Shown here: positions 21,412 through 31,702 of the stretch, one piece after another | Layout of the letters: every line of letters begins with the position of its first letter | Numbering within the stretch: position 1 is the stretch's first letter | Assembly (NCBI GenBank): GCA_021613535.1 | Contig: CP075497.1 | Location: 930,001-994,000 of the forward strand | Direction of reading: 5' to 3' | Length of the DNA: 64,000 nucleotides | From: Adineta vaga | Taxonomy: Eukaryota; Rotifera | The notes under the pieces: generated by a model | What the model was told of the DNA's origin: nothing | Database searches by the model: none | The model's input: the letters and a program-made list of their open reading frames with translations, nothing else | Position numbers and translations under genes: made by a program

Positions 21412-22845
21412 ATGGAAAAGAAGCGTATTTTCCTTATCATCATTTTACATTTGCTAATAGCGAGTTATATATTTTCCAGAACTACTTATAGTATGGTCGT
21501 GCAATATTTCGCAACTACTTCGTCAAGTTGGCAACGTCATCCACAATCTCTCTCACACAATCGTGTTCCCGTGCCCTGTATTGAACCACATTGTAGTATA
21601 GAATGCTCGAATATTTACGAAATAAATGACAAAAACGGAATTATTGACAGTGAATTGTTAACAAAAGTGCAAAAGGAACATCTTTTAATTGACATGGGTC
21701 ACGACAGTGTAGTTCAGAAACTAATAAGTTTCATTCCACCATATAAACTTTGCCCTTATCGTCAACAAACTAGATGGCCCTTTAAAAGAAGCGCAAACGA
21801 AACTATCAAACTATACCCAATAGTATTTGGGTTTATTGATCACTTTATGCCAAATACTATATCACGTCAAGTGTTAATTAACGGAACAGTATTATCAGTA
21901 AATCAAACTTGTTTACCGAAGAAAACAAAGGACTTCAGCGAGCTGATACCGGGAAAGATTCAAACATACAAATTTCGTTTCGAAAATGAGTTAGACTATC
22001 GTCGATTGTATAGTACAGCATACTATGCGGTAACAATGAAAAAAGGAGGCTGGGATTGTAATCGTCATTATGAAATTATATCATCAGGCACAATGCCTTT
22101 TTTCGATAAATTGAATGAAGCAGGTGATCATACATTATCTTTCTTACCAAAATCGATTTTATACGCGGCTCAAGCCATTCCAGGAGTAAATCGTGACAAT
22201 TTGAGTATCGATCATAAATTATTCGATCTCAATCAGTACAATCTTCTACTACATCGATTATTATACTATGCTAAACATCGATTGACAACTGTAAAACTTG
22301 TCGAATATGTTTTGAAGACAATCAACTATCCACTTAACTATACTAAAGATCATTCCGTTTTGTTCATATCTCGTTACCCAGTTGACTATCTGAAAGACTT
22401 CATGTTACACGGTCTTACACATATATTCGAAGAAAATCTACATGTCTTTCAGGCCCCACGTTATATGTATCAATATCCAATATCTAAAATGTGGACTCTC
22501 GAAGAGACCACGGATTTTTACAAAGAACAGTTGTACGGAATGGGATATGGTTTCAAGTTGACTCTCAACAATTACGCTCATCTATATGACAGAGATAAAA
22601 AGGAACTTCCTAGTCTAGCGATCGTAGAAAACAATATCAGATCTAAAAAATATTCACTTATTGTATACGGATCGATAAATCGTGAACATTCTGCATTTTT
22701 TGTGGCGAAAGAACATTATGAACCATCTAGAATAGTGGCTTTAGACGGCGACGATGAGCTGAAAGATGTTCTTCGGTCAGAATATGCAAAACATGCGACC
22801 TATTTTCTTCGGGAAATACCAGATAATTGCAATTTAATTTTGTAA
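21412..22845 (+). CDS. Type II membrane protein, glycosyltransferase-like
   Basis: Intronless, 477 aa, ATG at 21412. A short N-terminus (MEKKR) is followed by one TM helix (about 6-22, FLIIILHLLIASYIF), then a lumenal Ser-rich stem with Cys residues and a large globular region with several N-glycosylation sequons. Residues about 209-232 read KKGGWDCNRHYEIISSGTMP, resembling the 'GGWDCxRHYEIxxxGxxPxF' block of exostosin-like/GT1-like glycosyltransferases that bind sugar nucleotides, which supports a Golgi-type transferase. A poly(A) signal AATAAA lies at about 22972. The lack of introns in a genome with frequent short introns makes horizontal origin or retroposition possible, but base use is like its neighbours. 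Donor and acceptor sugars unknown. Confidence 0.6.
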   Translation: MEKKRIFLIIILHLLIASYIFSRTTYSMVVQYFATTSSSWQRHPQSLSHNRVPVPCIEPHCSIECSNIYEINDKNGIIDSELLTKVQKEHLLIDMGHDSVVQKLISFIPPYKLCPYRQQTRWPFKRSANETIKLYPIVFGFIDHFMPNTISRQVLINGTVLSVNQTCLPKKTKDFSELIPGKIQTYKFRFENELDYRRLYSTAYYAVTMKKGGWDCNRHYEIISSGTMPFFDKLNEAGDHTLSFLPKSILYAAQAIPGVNRDNLSIDHKLFDLNQYNLLLHRLLYYAKHRLTTVKLVEYVLKTINYPLNYTKDHSVLFISRYPVDYLKDFMLHGLTHIFEENLHVFQAPRYMYQYPISKMWTLEETTDFYKEQLYGMGYGFKLTLNNYAHLYDRDKKELPSLAIVENNIRSKKYSLIVYGSINREHSAFFVAKEHYEPSRIVALDGDDELKDVLRSEYAKHATYFLREIPDNCNLIL

Positions 22846-23141
22846 CTCGTTACTGAATATTATAAAAATGCTATCTTTATAAATGGCAATTCATTGAATG
22901 GATGAAATATATCTAAATGTTATCGCTGTGTATTTGATACCTTTTGAAAAATGTGTAACTACATTTAGGAAATAAAGTTATTTATGAGATATTGCACCTA
23001 AGTCACGACTGACTTTGCTGATATTTTCACGGTAGGTAGGCCTAACAAAGTTAAGAAGAAGCTAAAAATTTCAGTTCAAACGGATTAACCGTTCTGGAGA
23101 TATAGATATTACAAGTATGAATACAGAGTTGGAAAAAATAG

Positions 23142-23198
23142 TGAGGGTGAGTGAGAATGTGGGTGAAGAATAGAGTATTAGCCACCCACAACCACAAG
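23142..23198. repeat. TGTGGG-type foldback element (copy 9)
   Basis: GAGGGTGAGTGAGAATGTGGGTG arm, loop AAGAATAGAGTATTAG, arm CCACCCACAACCACAAG. Confidence 0.6.
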
Positions 23199-23209
23199 AT
23201 GGTGAAGTT

Positions 23210-23445
23210 CAAAAGTCATCTTCATCAGCAGTTACACCAGCGAATACAACATTCAATCCGATATTTGTTAAAATCCTAAGCAAAAACACTCCACAAAAAG
23301 TACTAATTGATACAGGATCGGCCATCACAATAATTCATAAACGCATACTATACAAGATCCCATACAAACAATTTATACCGCGAACAAAAAATCATGTATA
23401 AGCAAGTTGCTCAGCAGCGAACGTCAAAGTTAATGGAATTACATG
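23210..23445 (+). pseudogene. LTR-retrotransposon-type aspartic protease fragment
   Basis: A forward frame reads ...NPIFVKILSKNTPQ then KVLIDTGSAITIIHKRILY, ending at a TAA near 23400 and continuing as AANVKVNG. 'LIDTGSA' is the active-site motif of retropepsins (LxDTGA/S) and the following hydrophobic pair (ITII) fits. This is what the protease of a Gypsy-like pol gene looks like, though a cellular DDI-type retropepsin is possible. No reverse transcriptase, integrase or LTR is recognisable nearby. It starts about 10 bp after the foldback element. Confidence 0.6.
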
Positions 23446-24259
23446 ATATTTTTTCTATTGTGTGCTAATAAATTTTCCTTAAATTTTGAAACTTTCGATG
23501 TTCACCGATCTCGTCATGAAGAAGAGCAACAAAATATATATATATATATATATACTATAATGTCTTCATCATGAATTCAGAAACTCATATAACTAAAACA
23601 TCAGATATATATCAATAAAATAGAAGTAACTTGTAAGAGTCTTCACAAATGAGACATGTTGACTATAGCAATTTAAAACTGAGACGAACTAAAACACAAA
23701 CTTGAGTTTCTATGTAATAAAATATCCGTAGACGGTCGCTGAGATTGAGAGTGTGAAAGATTCGTTTTGTCGTAAACTTTCATTATTAACACTTCTGTTT
23801 ATAGACATTTGTGTTGTTTTCATTGTTGATATTTTGATTTTTGACGTTATCAAGGGAAATCATGTCAGAAGTGAATTGATATCGATGATAATTATCGACA
23901 ATGTTGTTGAGACGTTAATAGACATCTCGAATCGAACATATAAGTTAGGAATAACTGATATGATCCAATATCCGATAGACAAGATATATCGGTAATGTAA
24001 TGAAAGAAGCGTTGCTTTTAATGAACATAACTGAAGATTGTTGAAATATGTTTAGAAAATGATAAAGCCTTGTTTTCTTTTTTAAATAGGTCATTATTTA
24101 AGATGTGTCATACATTTTATGTGATGCCGTAAATTTTAATTATAAGAAAGAAAAACATTAGATAATATTAGCGACATTGTTGTGTCTTCTAAAAATCTTT
24201 ATTATGAATAAAAAACAATACAATTTAGATTTGTAACTTGTAAAATAGACAAAAGTTCA

Positions 24260-24820
24260 TTAGTTATTCACGTTGAAACATCCTGGTATATGAATTGTTT
24301 GGTTACTAGATGGAAAACGACGACATTTCGTCTGAGCATAGAGTGGATTATAAAAACCATCAGCGCACGATCTAGGCGATATTGACGAATTGAAGCATTC
24401 AACATCCAAAAGACATTTTGTACAATAGGTTGCACCCGGTTGAATATTATAATAACCTTTTGGACATGAACGACATTTGACTTGCTCATAGAGATCAGCG
24501 TAAGTTCCGGCAGGACAAAGTTGTGGTAATTGTTTAGCGTTCGGACAAAATTTTCCTAGGCCACAACGAATGCATGTTGTTTGACCTGTTTGAATTTGAT
24601 ACCAACCGCTACGACATTGACGACAGACAGATTGCTCATAGAGATCAGTATAACTACCTGGAGGACATGGAAGTTGGATCTTTCCATCAGGACAGTAGGA
24701 CCCTATGTTACATTTATGACAGACAGTTCCACTATGGTAAAAACCAGGAGTACAAGATAAAGGCTGAGAAATAGCAGGTACAATTATGAAAGAAAAAAAG
24801 AAAAAAACAATGAAAATCAT
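24260..24820 (-). CDS. Secreted Cys-rich protein with ephrin-receptor-like (GCC2/GCC3) repeats
   Basis: 186 aa, single exon. Residues 1-18 are a strong signal peptide (MIFIVFFFFSFIIVPAIS). After it come about four repeats with the pattern C.PGFY..G..C..C..G.YCP.G....PCP.GSY, then D.YEQ..C..C; the phrase YEQ or YAQ recurs three times. This is the ephrin_rec_like/GCC2-GCC3 disulphide fold found in extracellular matrix and receptor proteins. There is no membrane anchor, so it is predicted to be secreted. It is divergent from the gene at 25226, 405 bp away, so the two may share a promoter region. Confidence 0.75.
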   Translation of the reverse strand: MIFIVFFFFSFIIVPAISQPLSCTPGFYHSGTVCHKCNIGSYCPDGKIQLPCPPGSYTDLYEQSVCRQCRSGWYQIQTGQTTCIRCGLGKFCPNAKQLPQLCPAGTYADLYEQVKCRSCPKGYYNIQPGATYCTKCLLDVECFNSSISPRSCADGFYNPLYAQTKCRRFPSSNQTIHIPGCFNVNN

Positions 24821-25225
24821 TTGAGTTTTTATTCACGAAAAATTGAGAATGATGATGATGAAAATTTCTCTCTTTTAAAGTTTATCGTTTATACATGTTT
24901 TGCGCAGTTTCCTTATTTTTTATATGAAATTGACGTAAATCAGATCAAGTTGGAAGAAAGAGAAAAACGGAAGAAGGGAAATAAAGGAATAGGAGAGAGA
25001 GAGGCAATAAAAAAATTCTTTTTATTTTAGTTATTACTCATATCAATCCTTTTCAAAAGTTATAGAGATTCTTTCGTCTGTGCAACGCAATTTCAGCTTA
25101 ACTGCGTCATAAATACTTTATTAGTAAGTTGGAAAGAAATAAGAAAAATATAAAATACATTCATTCACTGTCATTCATTTTCTTCAATTATTTTCAAGAA
25201 CCAATTTATCAACACGAAACTGAAA

Positions 25226-25777
25226 ATGTTCTTTAATTATATTTTCGTGCTAGTTCTTATTCACTATGAATATGTTCTTACGGCAACAGCTACTTCTAAT
25301 AGTCTTGTGAAAACTGGAAATGATCCAGTTTGTGATCCTTATACAATGAATTCAGATTCATATCCATCAATTCTCACAAGGTTAGATGTCATACTGACAA
25401 ATCCTCTTACTTTACGTGCAACGACACGTCTTCAGAACAGTACTCAAGTTATAACATTCGAAGGTATTGTGTTTCCATACGGTTTTAGTGATGATCACGC
25501 TTTAGCTGCCTGTCGATCAATGGGCTGTAGTAAAGTCAATACAAATATAAGAGTATCTTGGACACAAACACAGACATGTCGATTCACCTGTCCAAATGGC
25601 ACAAGTGGATTGCAACTGTGTCGCTATATGCAATCGTATTTCAAGTGTCCTTCGAATCCTAATGATGCGATGAGTTTGAAGGAATGTGTAAACAGACCAT
25701 TTTGGGCTGATTATAGTAACTATCCCTCAAGCAACGGCGCTATTGCTCTTATCTGTACAGAATGTGGCGATCTATAA
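25226..25777 (+). CDS. Secreted Cys-rich protein, weakly scavenger-receptor (SRCR)-like
   Basis: 183 aa, single exon, ATG at 25226. Residues 1-20 form a signal peptide (MFFNYIFVLVLIHYEYVLTA). The mature part has about ten Cys. The segment FEGIVFPYGFSDDHALAACR followed by SMGCS resembles the SRCR pattern 'GTVCDDGF(S/T)D.DA.VVCR.LG', but the first Cys of that pattern is missing, so this is only a suggestion. Sequons are present. A poly(A) signal AATAAA lies at about 25860. No anchor is seen. Divergently paired with the Cys-rich gene at 24260-24820. Confidence 0.6.
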   Translation: MFFNYIFVLVLIHYEYVLTATATSNSLVKTGNDPVCDPYTMNSDSYPSILTRLDVILTNPLTLRATTRLQNSTQVITFEGIVFPYGFSDDHALAACRSMGCSKVNTNIRVSWTQTQTCRFTCPNGTSGLQLCRYMQSYFKCPSNPNDAMSLKECVNRPFWADYSNYPSSNGAIALICTECGDL

Positions 25778-25997
25778 AACTTCTACTTCCCTACGAAGAC
25801 ATTTTTTTGCCATTAATAATTCAGATTTCGGTTGAAAGTTTTATTCTCTTTGAATTCTCTAATAAATTCATTTAAAAAAGGTGTCACATTCAGAAATCGA
25901 ATTTCAAATTACGAGACAATAATCACTCACCACAAACCAACGTTCTCATCCTCCAGATGGTTAATAAAATAATATTTTCAAATAATTTATATATCAT

Positions 25998-26062
25998 GAA
26001 GGGTGGGTGAGGATACGAATAAAAAGCACACCTACCCTTACCCACACCCACACCCACAACCT
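25998..26062. repeat. TGTGGG-type foldback element (copy 10)
   Basis: GAAGGGTGGGTGAGG arm and CCTACCCTTACCCACACCCACACCCACA arm; the right arm has three exact ACCCAC units. Confidence 0.65.
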
Positions 26063-26277
26063 TTCCATTCCATCATTTGCGATTGTATGAAGTGAACACA
26101 ATTTTCGAAGAAAAATATGCAATATATTATGAACATCAGAAAACCTTTTTATTTCAAAGAAATTTAAATACACTATCTGAAAAATCACCCTTAGATCAAG
26201 GACAAAACACATCACAAATAGCTTACGAACATGTTCTTCTTTTCATAAACTCATCGACATTCTCACGCTCAATATGT

Positions 26278-26904
26278 TTAAACTTTTGCTATAATGGCTT
26301 GTTTAGCTTGCGTAATGAGGCCATTGTCACCGTCGAGCATTCGTTGTTGGTGAATAAACGAGCATTGCGTTTCGAATACAAACGAAGGTGTTTCATGTTT
26401 GACAACATTTTCTGCAAGTGCCCATGCTTGTTCAAAACGAATGAGAGCAGCATTAGGATCATTTAAAGTTAATAAATTTTTCCCTTCTTCAATAAATTCC
26501 TTGCTTATATCTCGAACAAGACGTACGAGAAGATCGTCTTCATGAATGAACATTTGTATATTTAAGTGCATCTGAAGATATTCCACAGCCCAGTGAATAT
26601 GACGCATTATATTCGTACAAAGAATATAATACGAATGAATATGCAGATTGTCTGCGATCACATGAGAAATAATTTGATGACCCATTGACCCTGATGAAAC
26701 CAAAATCACATTTTTTTCTACTGCATACTTCTTAATAAGATCTAGCGCACAGTTTTCGTTGTTAGTGTAGATTATTGGACTTTCGACGAAGCCTGTTATT
26801 GGAGCAAGTACAGCTTGGAACTTCAATTTTATACCATGATAAGCAGTGGGATCACTAATGTAACGATGGGCCCAGATGATAAAATATTCAGGTGCAGTAG
26901 TCAT
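26278..26904 (-). CDS. Bdelloid Rossmann-like domain protein
   Basis: 208 aa, single exon, ATG at 26904. Order of motifs: a FIIWAH strand, a helix, NENCALDLIKKYA, a VILVSSG strand with a GSMGHQI turn, an HSYYILC strand, WAVEYLQMHLNIQMF, then EDDLLVRLVRDIS. The same order and the 'W...Y......F..EDL.VRL.RDI' ending occur in exon 2 of the ubiquitin-like gene at 1912-2937, so the two are paralogous. In other bdelloid proteins as I remember them this domain precedes TPR or ADP-ribosyltransferase domains. Here a short helical tail (AALIRFEQAWALAENV) follows and there is no partner domain. Molecular role unknown. Confidence 0.6.
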   Translation of the reverse strand: MTTAPEYFIIWAHRYISDPTAYHGIKLKFQAVLAPITGFVESPIIYTNNENCALDLIKKYAVEKNVILVSSGSMGHQIISHVIADNLHIHSYYILCTNIMRHIHWAVEYLQMHLNIQMFIHEDDLLVRLVRDISKEFIEEGKNLLTLNDPNAALIRFEQAWALAENVVKHETPSFVFETQCSFIHQQRMLDGDNGLITQAKQAIIAKV

Positions 26905-28635
26905 AACTTCTTCTTGTCAATATAAAACTATAGAGAAAATTGTAGAAAATAATAAGAAAAGAAATCGGTTATTTAAGTAAAAATGAGTCTGAATAAAAAT
27001 AAAAATATATAAGTGTCTCTTTTCGTCAATAATGTATGCTGAATGATTGCTGTTTTATACCTCTATATTCTGCTGACATGACTGGTAACTGGAAAAAACC
27101 GTCTTGCTTCTACCTACAAAGTAAATATTATAAACAAATCTTTTTTTCTTTTCTTTTTCGCTACAAAAACAACTAAGTAGAATTATAATTGAATGTATTC
27201 ATGTAGCTTCTATACGTTTCCGTCAACTAATGCAGATTAAATAGCCCTTTCAGTATTTTGTATATTTCTCATCTGTAAGTCAAAATAGAAAAAACATATA
27301 TATTTTTCTTCTCATACGAGATGTCATGCAAAGGATCGATTAAAGAAGCATACATAACTTCCAAACGGCAAGTTTTTTCATAAATCGTTCCAAGAGCTGC
27401 GAATTAAAAAACACAGACTATCCTTTACCAAATCAACTAAGTCACATGCAGAGATGTTCATTGTTAAAAAACCTAAGGGTGAGGGTGAAATATCGAATGA
27501 AATGCATCCTTGAATAAAACTTATCAGTTCATTATCGTTCATAATCGAGAATGATCGGATACTCATGCATATTAATTTCGCAAGGAGATTTTTTATTTTC
27601 AATTTCACTTAATTTTATCGATTTGGAACGATCGAATGAATAAGAAAAAGTTTGTGTTTGCTTGTAAGATGAAGTATTTCGAACATTTTTTTAATTGAAG
27701 ACAAATAAAAAGAGGTTTCACAATTATGTTTGTTCATTTGACTATGACACTATTACTATTAGAACTGTATGTCACAAAAAATTGTTTACAAGAGATAAAA
27801 TTGTGCAATTTTGTCATCACTGTGCTATATTTTGATCGATTAAAACTGGAAATCCAAATGGTCGATAATATTAATAGACTTATTACGATGAGATAATTGA
27901 GGGTGTGGGTGTGGTTGTATGTGTGTGAGAGAAAATGATTATACACCCACACCTACATCCACACCCACATCCACACCCTCTTGGCAATCTATAAAACTAT
28001 TGACACTTTCAAAATCTTTGAGAAAAATGTATATCAAACAAAAAAAAATACAGCGAAGTAGCAGTACTTACAATATTATTTTATTAGTCTTTATCAAATC
28101 TGCGTGTATAATACACCATTTTATTGTATAATTTTTACATGTAAATAAAGAAAAAGATAAAGATGAATACAATCTGATTCAATACATTATAACTATACAA
28201 TGGAATGGGTGATATAGTTATTCATAAAATATTTTCAAAGATTCTTTTGATGAATCAGGAAATTTTATGAAAGATTTCTTCATATATGAGTATCGTATTT
28301 TGATAATATAATCGCGATTACTCAAAAAGAAAAGTTGATATATGAAATGGTTAATTAATTAATCATTTTGTAAATGCATCGTTTTAGATAGAGAGAAACA
28401 TATATTTCTGATTCTTTTCTAGGTAAAAACAAAGATAAACAAAAGAAAGGAATGAGTAAACATTATTATTTATAGCGTCTTACCTTATGCATCAAATATT
28501 ATACCCGCTGACATACTGGGAATAAGACGATGTATAAATACGATGTGTTTTTTCATAAGGATATTCCAGTTCATTTTCAACCATATATTCTCTTCCATTG
28601 ATCATTCTTGAACGAGAAAGTGAATATATATTCCA
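26905..28635. other. Intergenic, 1.7 kb; foldback element
   Basis: AT-rich, no supported gene. A single G-rich half (AAGGGTGAGGGTG) lies at about 27474-27486 and a full foldback element at 27898-27983. Short frames around 27378-27608 and 27734-28131 largely reflect the repeat and low complexity. Confidence 0.5.
27898..27983. repeat. TGTGGG-type foldback element (copy 11)
   Basis: TTGAGGGTGTGGGTGTGGTTG arm, AT-rich loop (AGAAAATGATTATA), arm CACCCACACCTACATCCACA continuing CCCACATCCACACCCTC. Among the longest copies. Confidence 0.8.
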
Positions 28636-30435
28636 ATGTTTTTCTTTTTAATATCATTTCTTGTCATTATTATTCTTCTTGTCTATTATTTGAAACTTCG
28701 GCAATGTTATCAATATTTCAAAATTCGAGGTATTCCAACACCACCATTTCAATTTTTCTATGGTCATTTTAAAACTTTATGGAATGTTCCATCTAATTAT
28801 CGTCAACTTGAAAGTTGGACAAAACAATATGGAAAAATTTATGGAATATATGAAGGAAGTTCACCGGTTTTTGTTGTTAGTGATCCTGATTTTTTTTCAG
28901 GAGATTTTCGTTGAACAATTTTCTGTTTTCAATGCACGAAGACACACTTTTCTTAGTGATATAATGCCGGGTACATTTTTCTTGAGTGGTGATGAATGGC
29001 GTCGTCATCGTCATGTACTCAATCCAGCATTTACAATATCAAAATTAAAAATGATGAGTCCTCTTATCAATGGATGTATCAGTGATCTTATGAAAATATT
29101 ATCTAATCATGCAGAAAACGGTGAAGAATTTAATATCTATTTATATTATAAACGACTGACAATGGATGTTATATGTAAGAAAATCATCTATTTACAGAAT
29201 AAGATATTTTTCTTAATATTGTTTAGGTCGACGTGGATTTGGACTTGATTTTAAATTACAAAATAATTCGAATAATATTTATTTACAAAAGATGCAAGAA
29301 CTTTTTGATGATAATATATATGCAGATAATCTTGTTGCTCGACTTGTTCTACTGATACCAGAATTTGGATATATATTCAGTCGAACCTTTTCTATTATTA
29401 CTCGTGCTAAAACATTGATTAATATAAAAATTCTTCCTTTAATATCTAAAACAAAACAATTGAGTGAAATGCCAATAATGTGGTTTGTTAATCGAGTAAA
29501 AGTCATTGTCGATCAACGAATCGAACAACCAACTAAACAAGTTGATATTCTTCAACTTATGTCAAAAGCTTTGATCAAAAAAGTAATTGAACTTCGAGAT
29601 CATTTTTCATAATAAAAACATGAAAAACTAAATATTCTTTTCTTTCTTTTCATAGGATATGACATCAAATACTAATGAAAAAAATGATTGGTTAACTGAA
29701 AAGGAAGTTGTTGGCAATATTGTTATCTTTCTTACTGCAGGTTACGAAACGACATCAACTGCTTTAGGTTTAATGATGTATGAACTTGCTAGACATCCAG
29801 ATATTCTTGAAAAACTTCAACATGAAATTGATCAACTCGAATTCAAGAGTGATCCAAATAATGATGATGAAAATGCAATGGAATATCCTGATTATGAGAT
29901 TGTTTCACAATTACCATATATGGATATGGTCATTTCAGAAGTTTTGAGAATGTATCCTATTGCTAATGTTGCTGTTCAAAGACGTGCACTCGATGATACA
30001 ATTGTAAAAGGAATTCATATTCAAAAAGGTAAAGTAATTAGAAATTCTTTTGAAATAGGATTTTTCAGTTCTGAATTGCGAAAGATTGAAATAACTCGTT
30101 TTTCTTCGATTTTTGTAGGTACTGTAATACCAGTTGATTTATATTCGGTTCATTTTGATCCTGATCTTTGGGGTCCTGAAGATCCGTATAGTTTTATACC
30201 TGAACGTCATCAAACGAAACGTCATCCAATGGCACATTTAGCATTCGGAGCAGGTCCACGTATTTGTATTGGAATGCGTTTTGCATTGATCGAAGTAAAA
30301 ATTCTGCTAACGAGATTACTTCGTGATTATAATATTCTGCCTGGTGAACATCTCGAAAGTAAATTTACAATCCATGATCGAACAGCAATTACACCAGGCG
30401 AAATTTGGATTAAATTAGCCAAAAGAAATCTTTAA
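28636..30435 (+). CDS. Cytochrome P450 with a frameshift at a T8 run
   Basis: Exons: 28636-29174, 29227-29582, 29656-30028, 30119-30435, joined by GT-AG introns of 52, 73 and 90 bp. An N-terminal membrane anchor (FLISFLVIIILLVYYL) precedes IPTPPFQFFYGHF. The I-helix motif AGYETTS, the K-helix EVLR, the PERH region and the heme loop FGAGPRICIG (F-x-x-G-x-R-x-C-x-G) are all intact, so this is a class II microsomal P450 of the CYP3/CYP6-like clan. It would bind heme at the Cys of the loop and oxidise small lipophilic substrates. In exon 1, after VVSDPDF, eight T's at about 28890-28897 put the frame out by one; seven would restore the expected reading. It is either a base-call error in a homopolymer or a recent loss of function. 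The third intron has no stop, so the ORF reads through it. Confidence 0.82.
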
Positions 30436-30530
30436 GCAAGTTCAACTACCAAATTTTCTTTTATTAGAACTTTGATTTTTATTTTCAAATCTTCTCTTTT
30501 TTCTTCATATATATACTAATATATATAATC

Positions 30531-30597
30531 GAGAGTAGGGTGGGTGGGTATGGGTCTCGATTCTTTATATCAACCCACACCCACACCCACACCCTCA
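30531..30597. repeat. TGTGGG-type foldback element (copy 12)
   Basis: GAGTAGGGTGGGTGGGTATGGG arm and AACCCACACCCACACCCACA with ending CCCTC; about 100 bp downstream of the P450 stop. Confidence 0.75.
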
Positions 30598-30874
30598 AAA
30601 AATGTCTTCTTTTCCTCGATTGTATTCGTGCAAACTAAAATACTCAACGAAGAAAGTTGTTAAAATCAAGAATCTAAAAGATATTTGTTTCGAGTGTTAT
30701 GATCTCTCTTGTTCAGTTATTCATTAAGAAGAACGAACTCTTCTTATTTGACCTTGGTGCAAACGACATCTTTGTTACTTTCATTAGTTTATTATCTTCT
30801 TGTAAAATAAAATTGAAGCTATTGATAAATGATCACTTTTCATCTCGATATATCTTCTACTCCACGCTATTCAG

Positions 30875-30938
30875 CTTGAGGGTGTGGGTGTGGGTGATAG
30901 TTTACAAATAACTCTCACACACTCACACCCACCCTTAA
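30875..30938. repeat. TGTGGG-type foldback element (copy 13)
   Basis: CTTGAGGGTGTGGGTGTGGG arm with the same terminus as copy 7, then CTCACACACTCACACCCACC ending CTTAA. Confidence 0.75.
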
Positions 30939-31102
30939 ACACATAGTATTACTGTAAAAAGTTGATATATCGTTTCTTTCACACTTTATTTCTTGATTTT
31001 TAAAAACGTCGGGAATGATCAAAAGAAAAATTAGAATATGAATAGTTAGCAAAAAACACACGAAAAGATAGTTCGTTTACTCAGAATGTGGTTTTAGAAT
31101 GT

Positions 31103-31702
31103 TTAATTTCCAGGTTTGGCTGCATGTGCGATACGACCTCCCGCTAAAGAGCTTAAGAAGAGAGAAAGTATTGTTAACAAATGACCTGCTTGATATAGAT
31201 TGGCTGAATAACCTCTAAAAACTAAATAACGAGAACCTTCAGCCATTGCGGCTAACATAAAAAGACATGCCAGGAAGAGCAATGCACCAGGAATGAAATT
31301 GAGAAACCATACGCTTAAAAAGCCAAGTGCCATAATAAGTGTAGCCGCGATACCAAAAGCAAGAAGGATAATACCGGCAATACCCAAACCAGATGCATTC
31401 CGCATACTATTGTTACAATTGCTTTGACTAGTTACAGCATTTGATACCGCATAAGTACTACAAATAGGATGTTAATCTCCAGAGCGATCTTTACAGCTAA
31501 TTGTGTCACCAGTACTTGGAGCGTAATTACATAATGAGAGGAAATTGGCTGTACTAGCTACATAATTTGAACCTGTAGTACCATCTATATACCATCGAAT
31601 CGTGCCAAAACCAACACAGCAAAGTATTAACGCAATAACTCCAAAAGCAGCCGCAACACATCCTAAGATTTTACTAATATTATCTGCTGCTGGTCTATCC
31701 AT
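31103..31702 (-). pseudogene. Four-TM (claudin/PMP22-like) protein with one internal nonsense codon
   Basis: Two open frames (31702-31475 and 31471-31103) are in the same phase and separated only by one TAA at 31472-31474, so the gene would encode 199 residues plus the stop position. TM1 is about 12-35 (ILGCVAAAFGVIALILCCVGF). A Cys-containing extracellular loop follows, then three further helices (LGIAGIILLAFGIAATLIMA; FLNFIPGALLFLACLFML; LLTILSLFLSSLAGG). The shape fits tetraspan proteins of the claudin/PMP22/EMP group, which act in cell contact or membrane organisation; the W-GLW-C-C signature is not clear. The stop lies in the first extracellular loop after KDRSGD. No splice pair removes it. 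Stop readthrough, a base error or an inactive allele are all possible. Confidence 0.65.

Larger units (their letters stand above)
22846..24259. other. Intergenic with retroelement fragment and foldback element
   Basis: Includes the 3' UTR of the glycosyltransferase-like gene, a foldback element (23142-23198), a retropepsin fragment (23210-23445) and a TA microsatellite at about 23538-23556. The forward frame at 23753-23995 starts with GTG and shows no motif. Confidence 0.5.

Noticed and set aside
24574-24774. Forward frame in the secreted Cys-rich gene
   Set aside because: Antisense shadow of the 24260-24820 gene; its repeats mirror the Cys repeats.
27734-28131. Frames with Thr/Pro/Ser or His repeats
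   Set aside because: They translate the TGTGGG foldback arms and are not genes.
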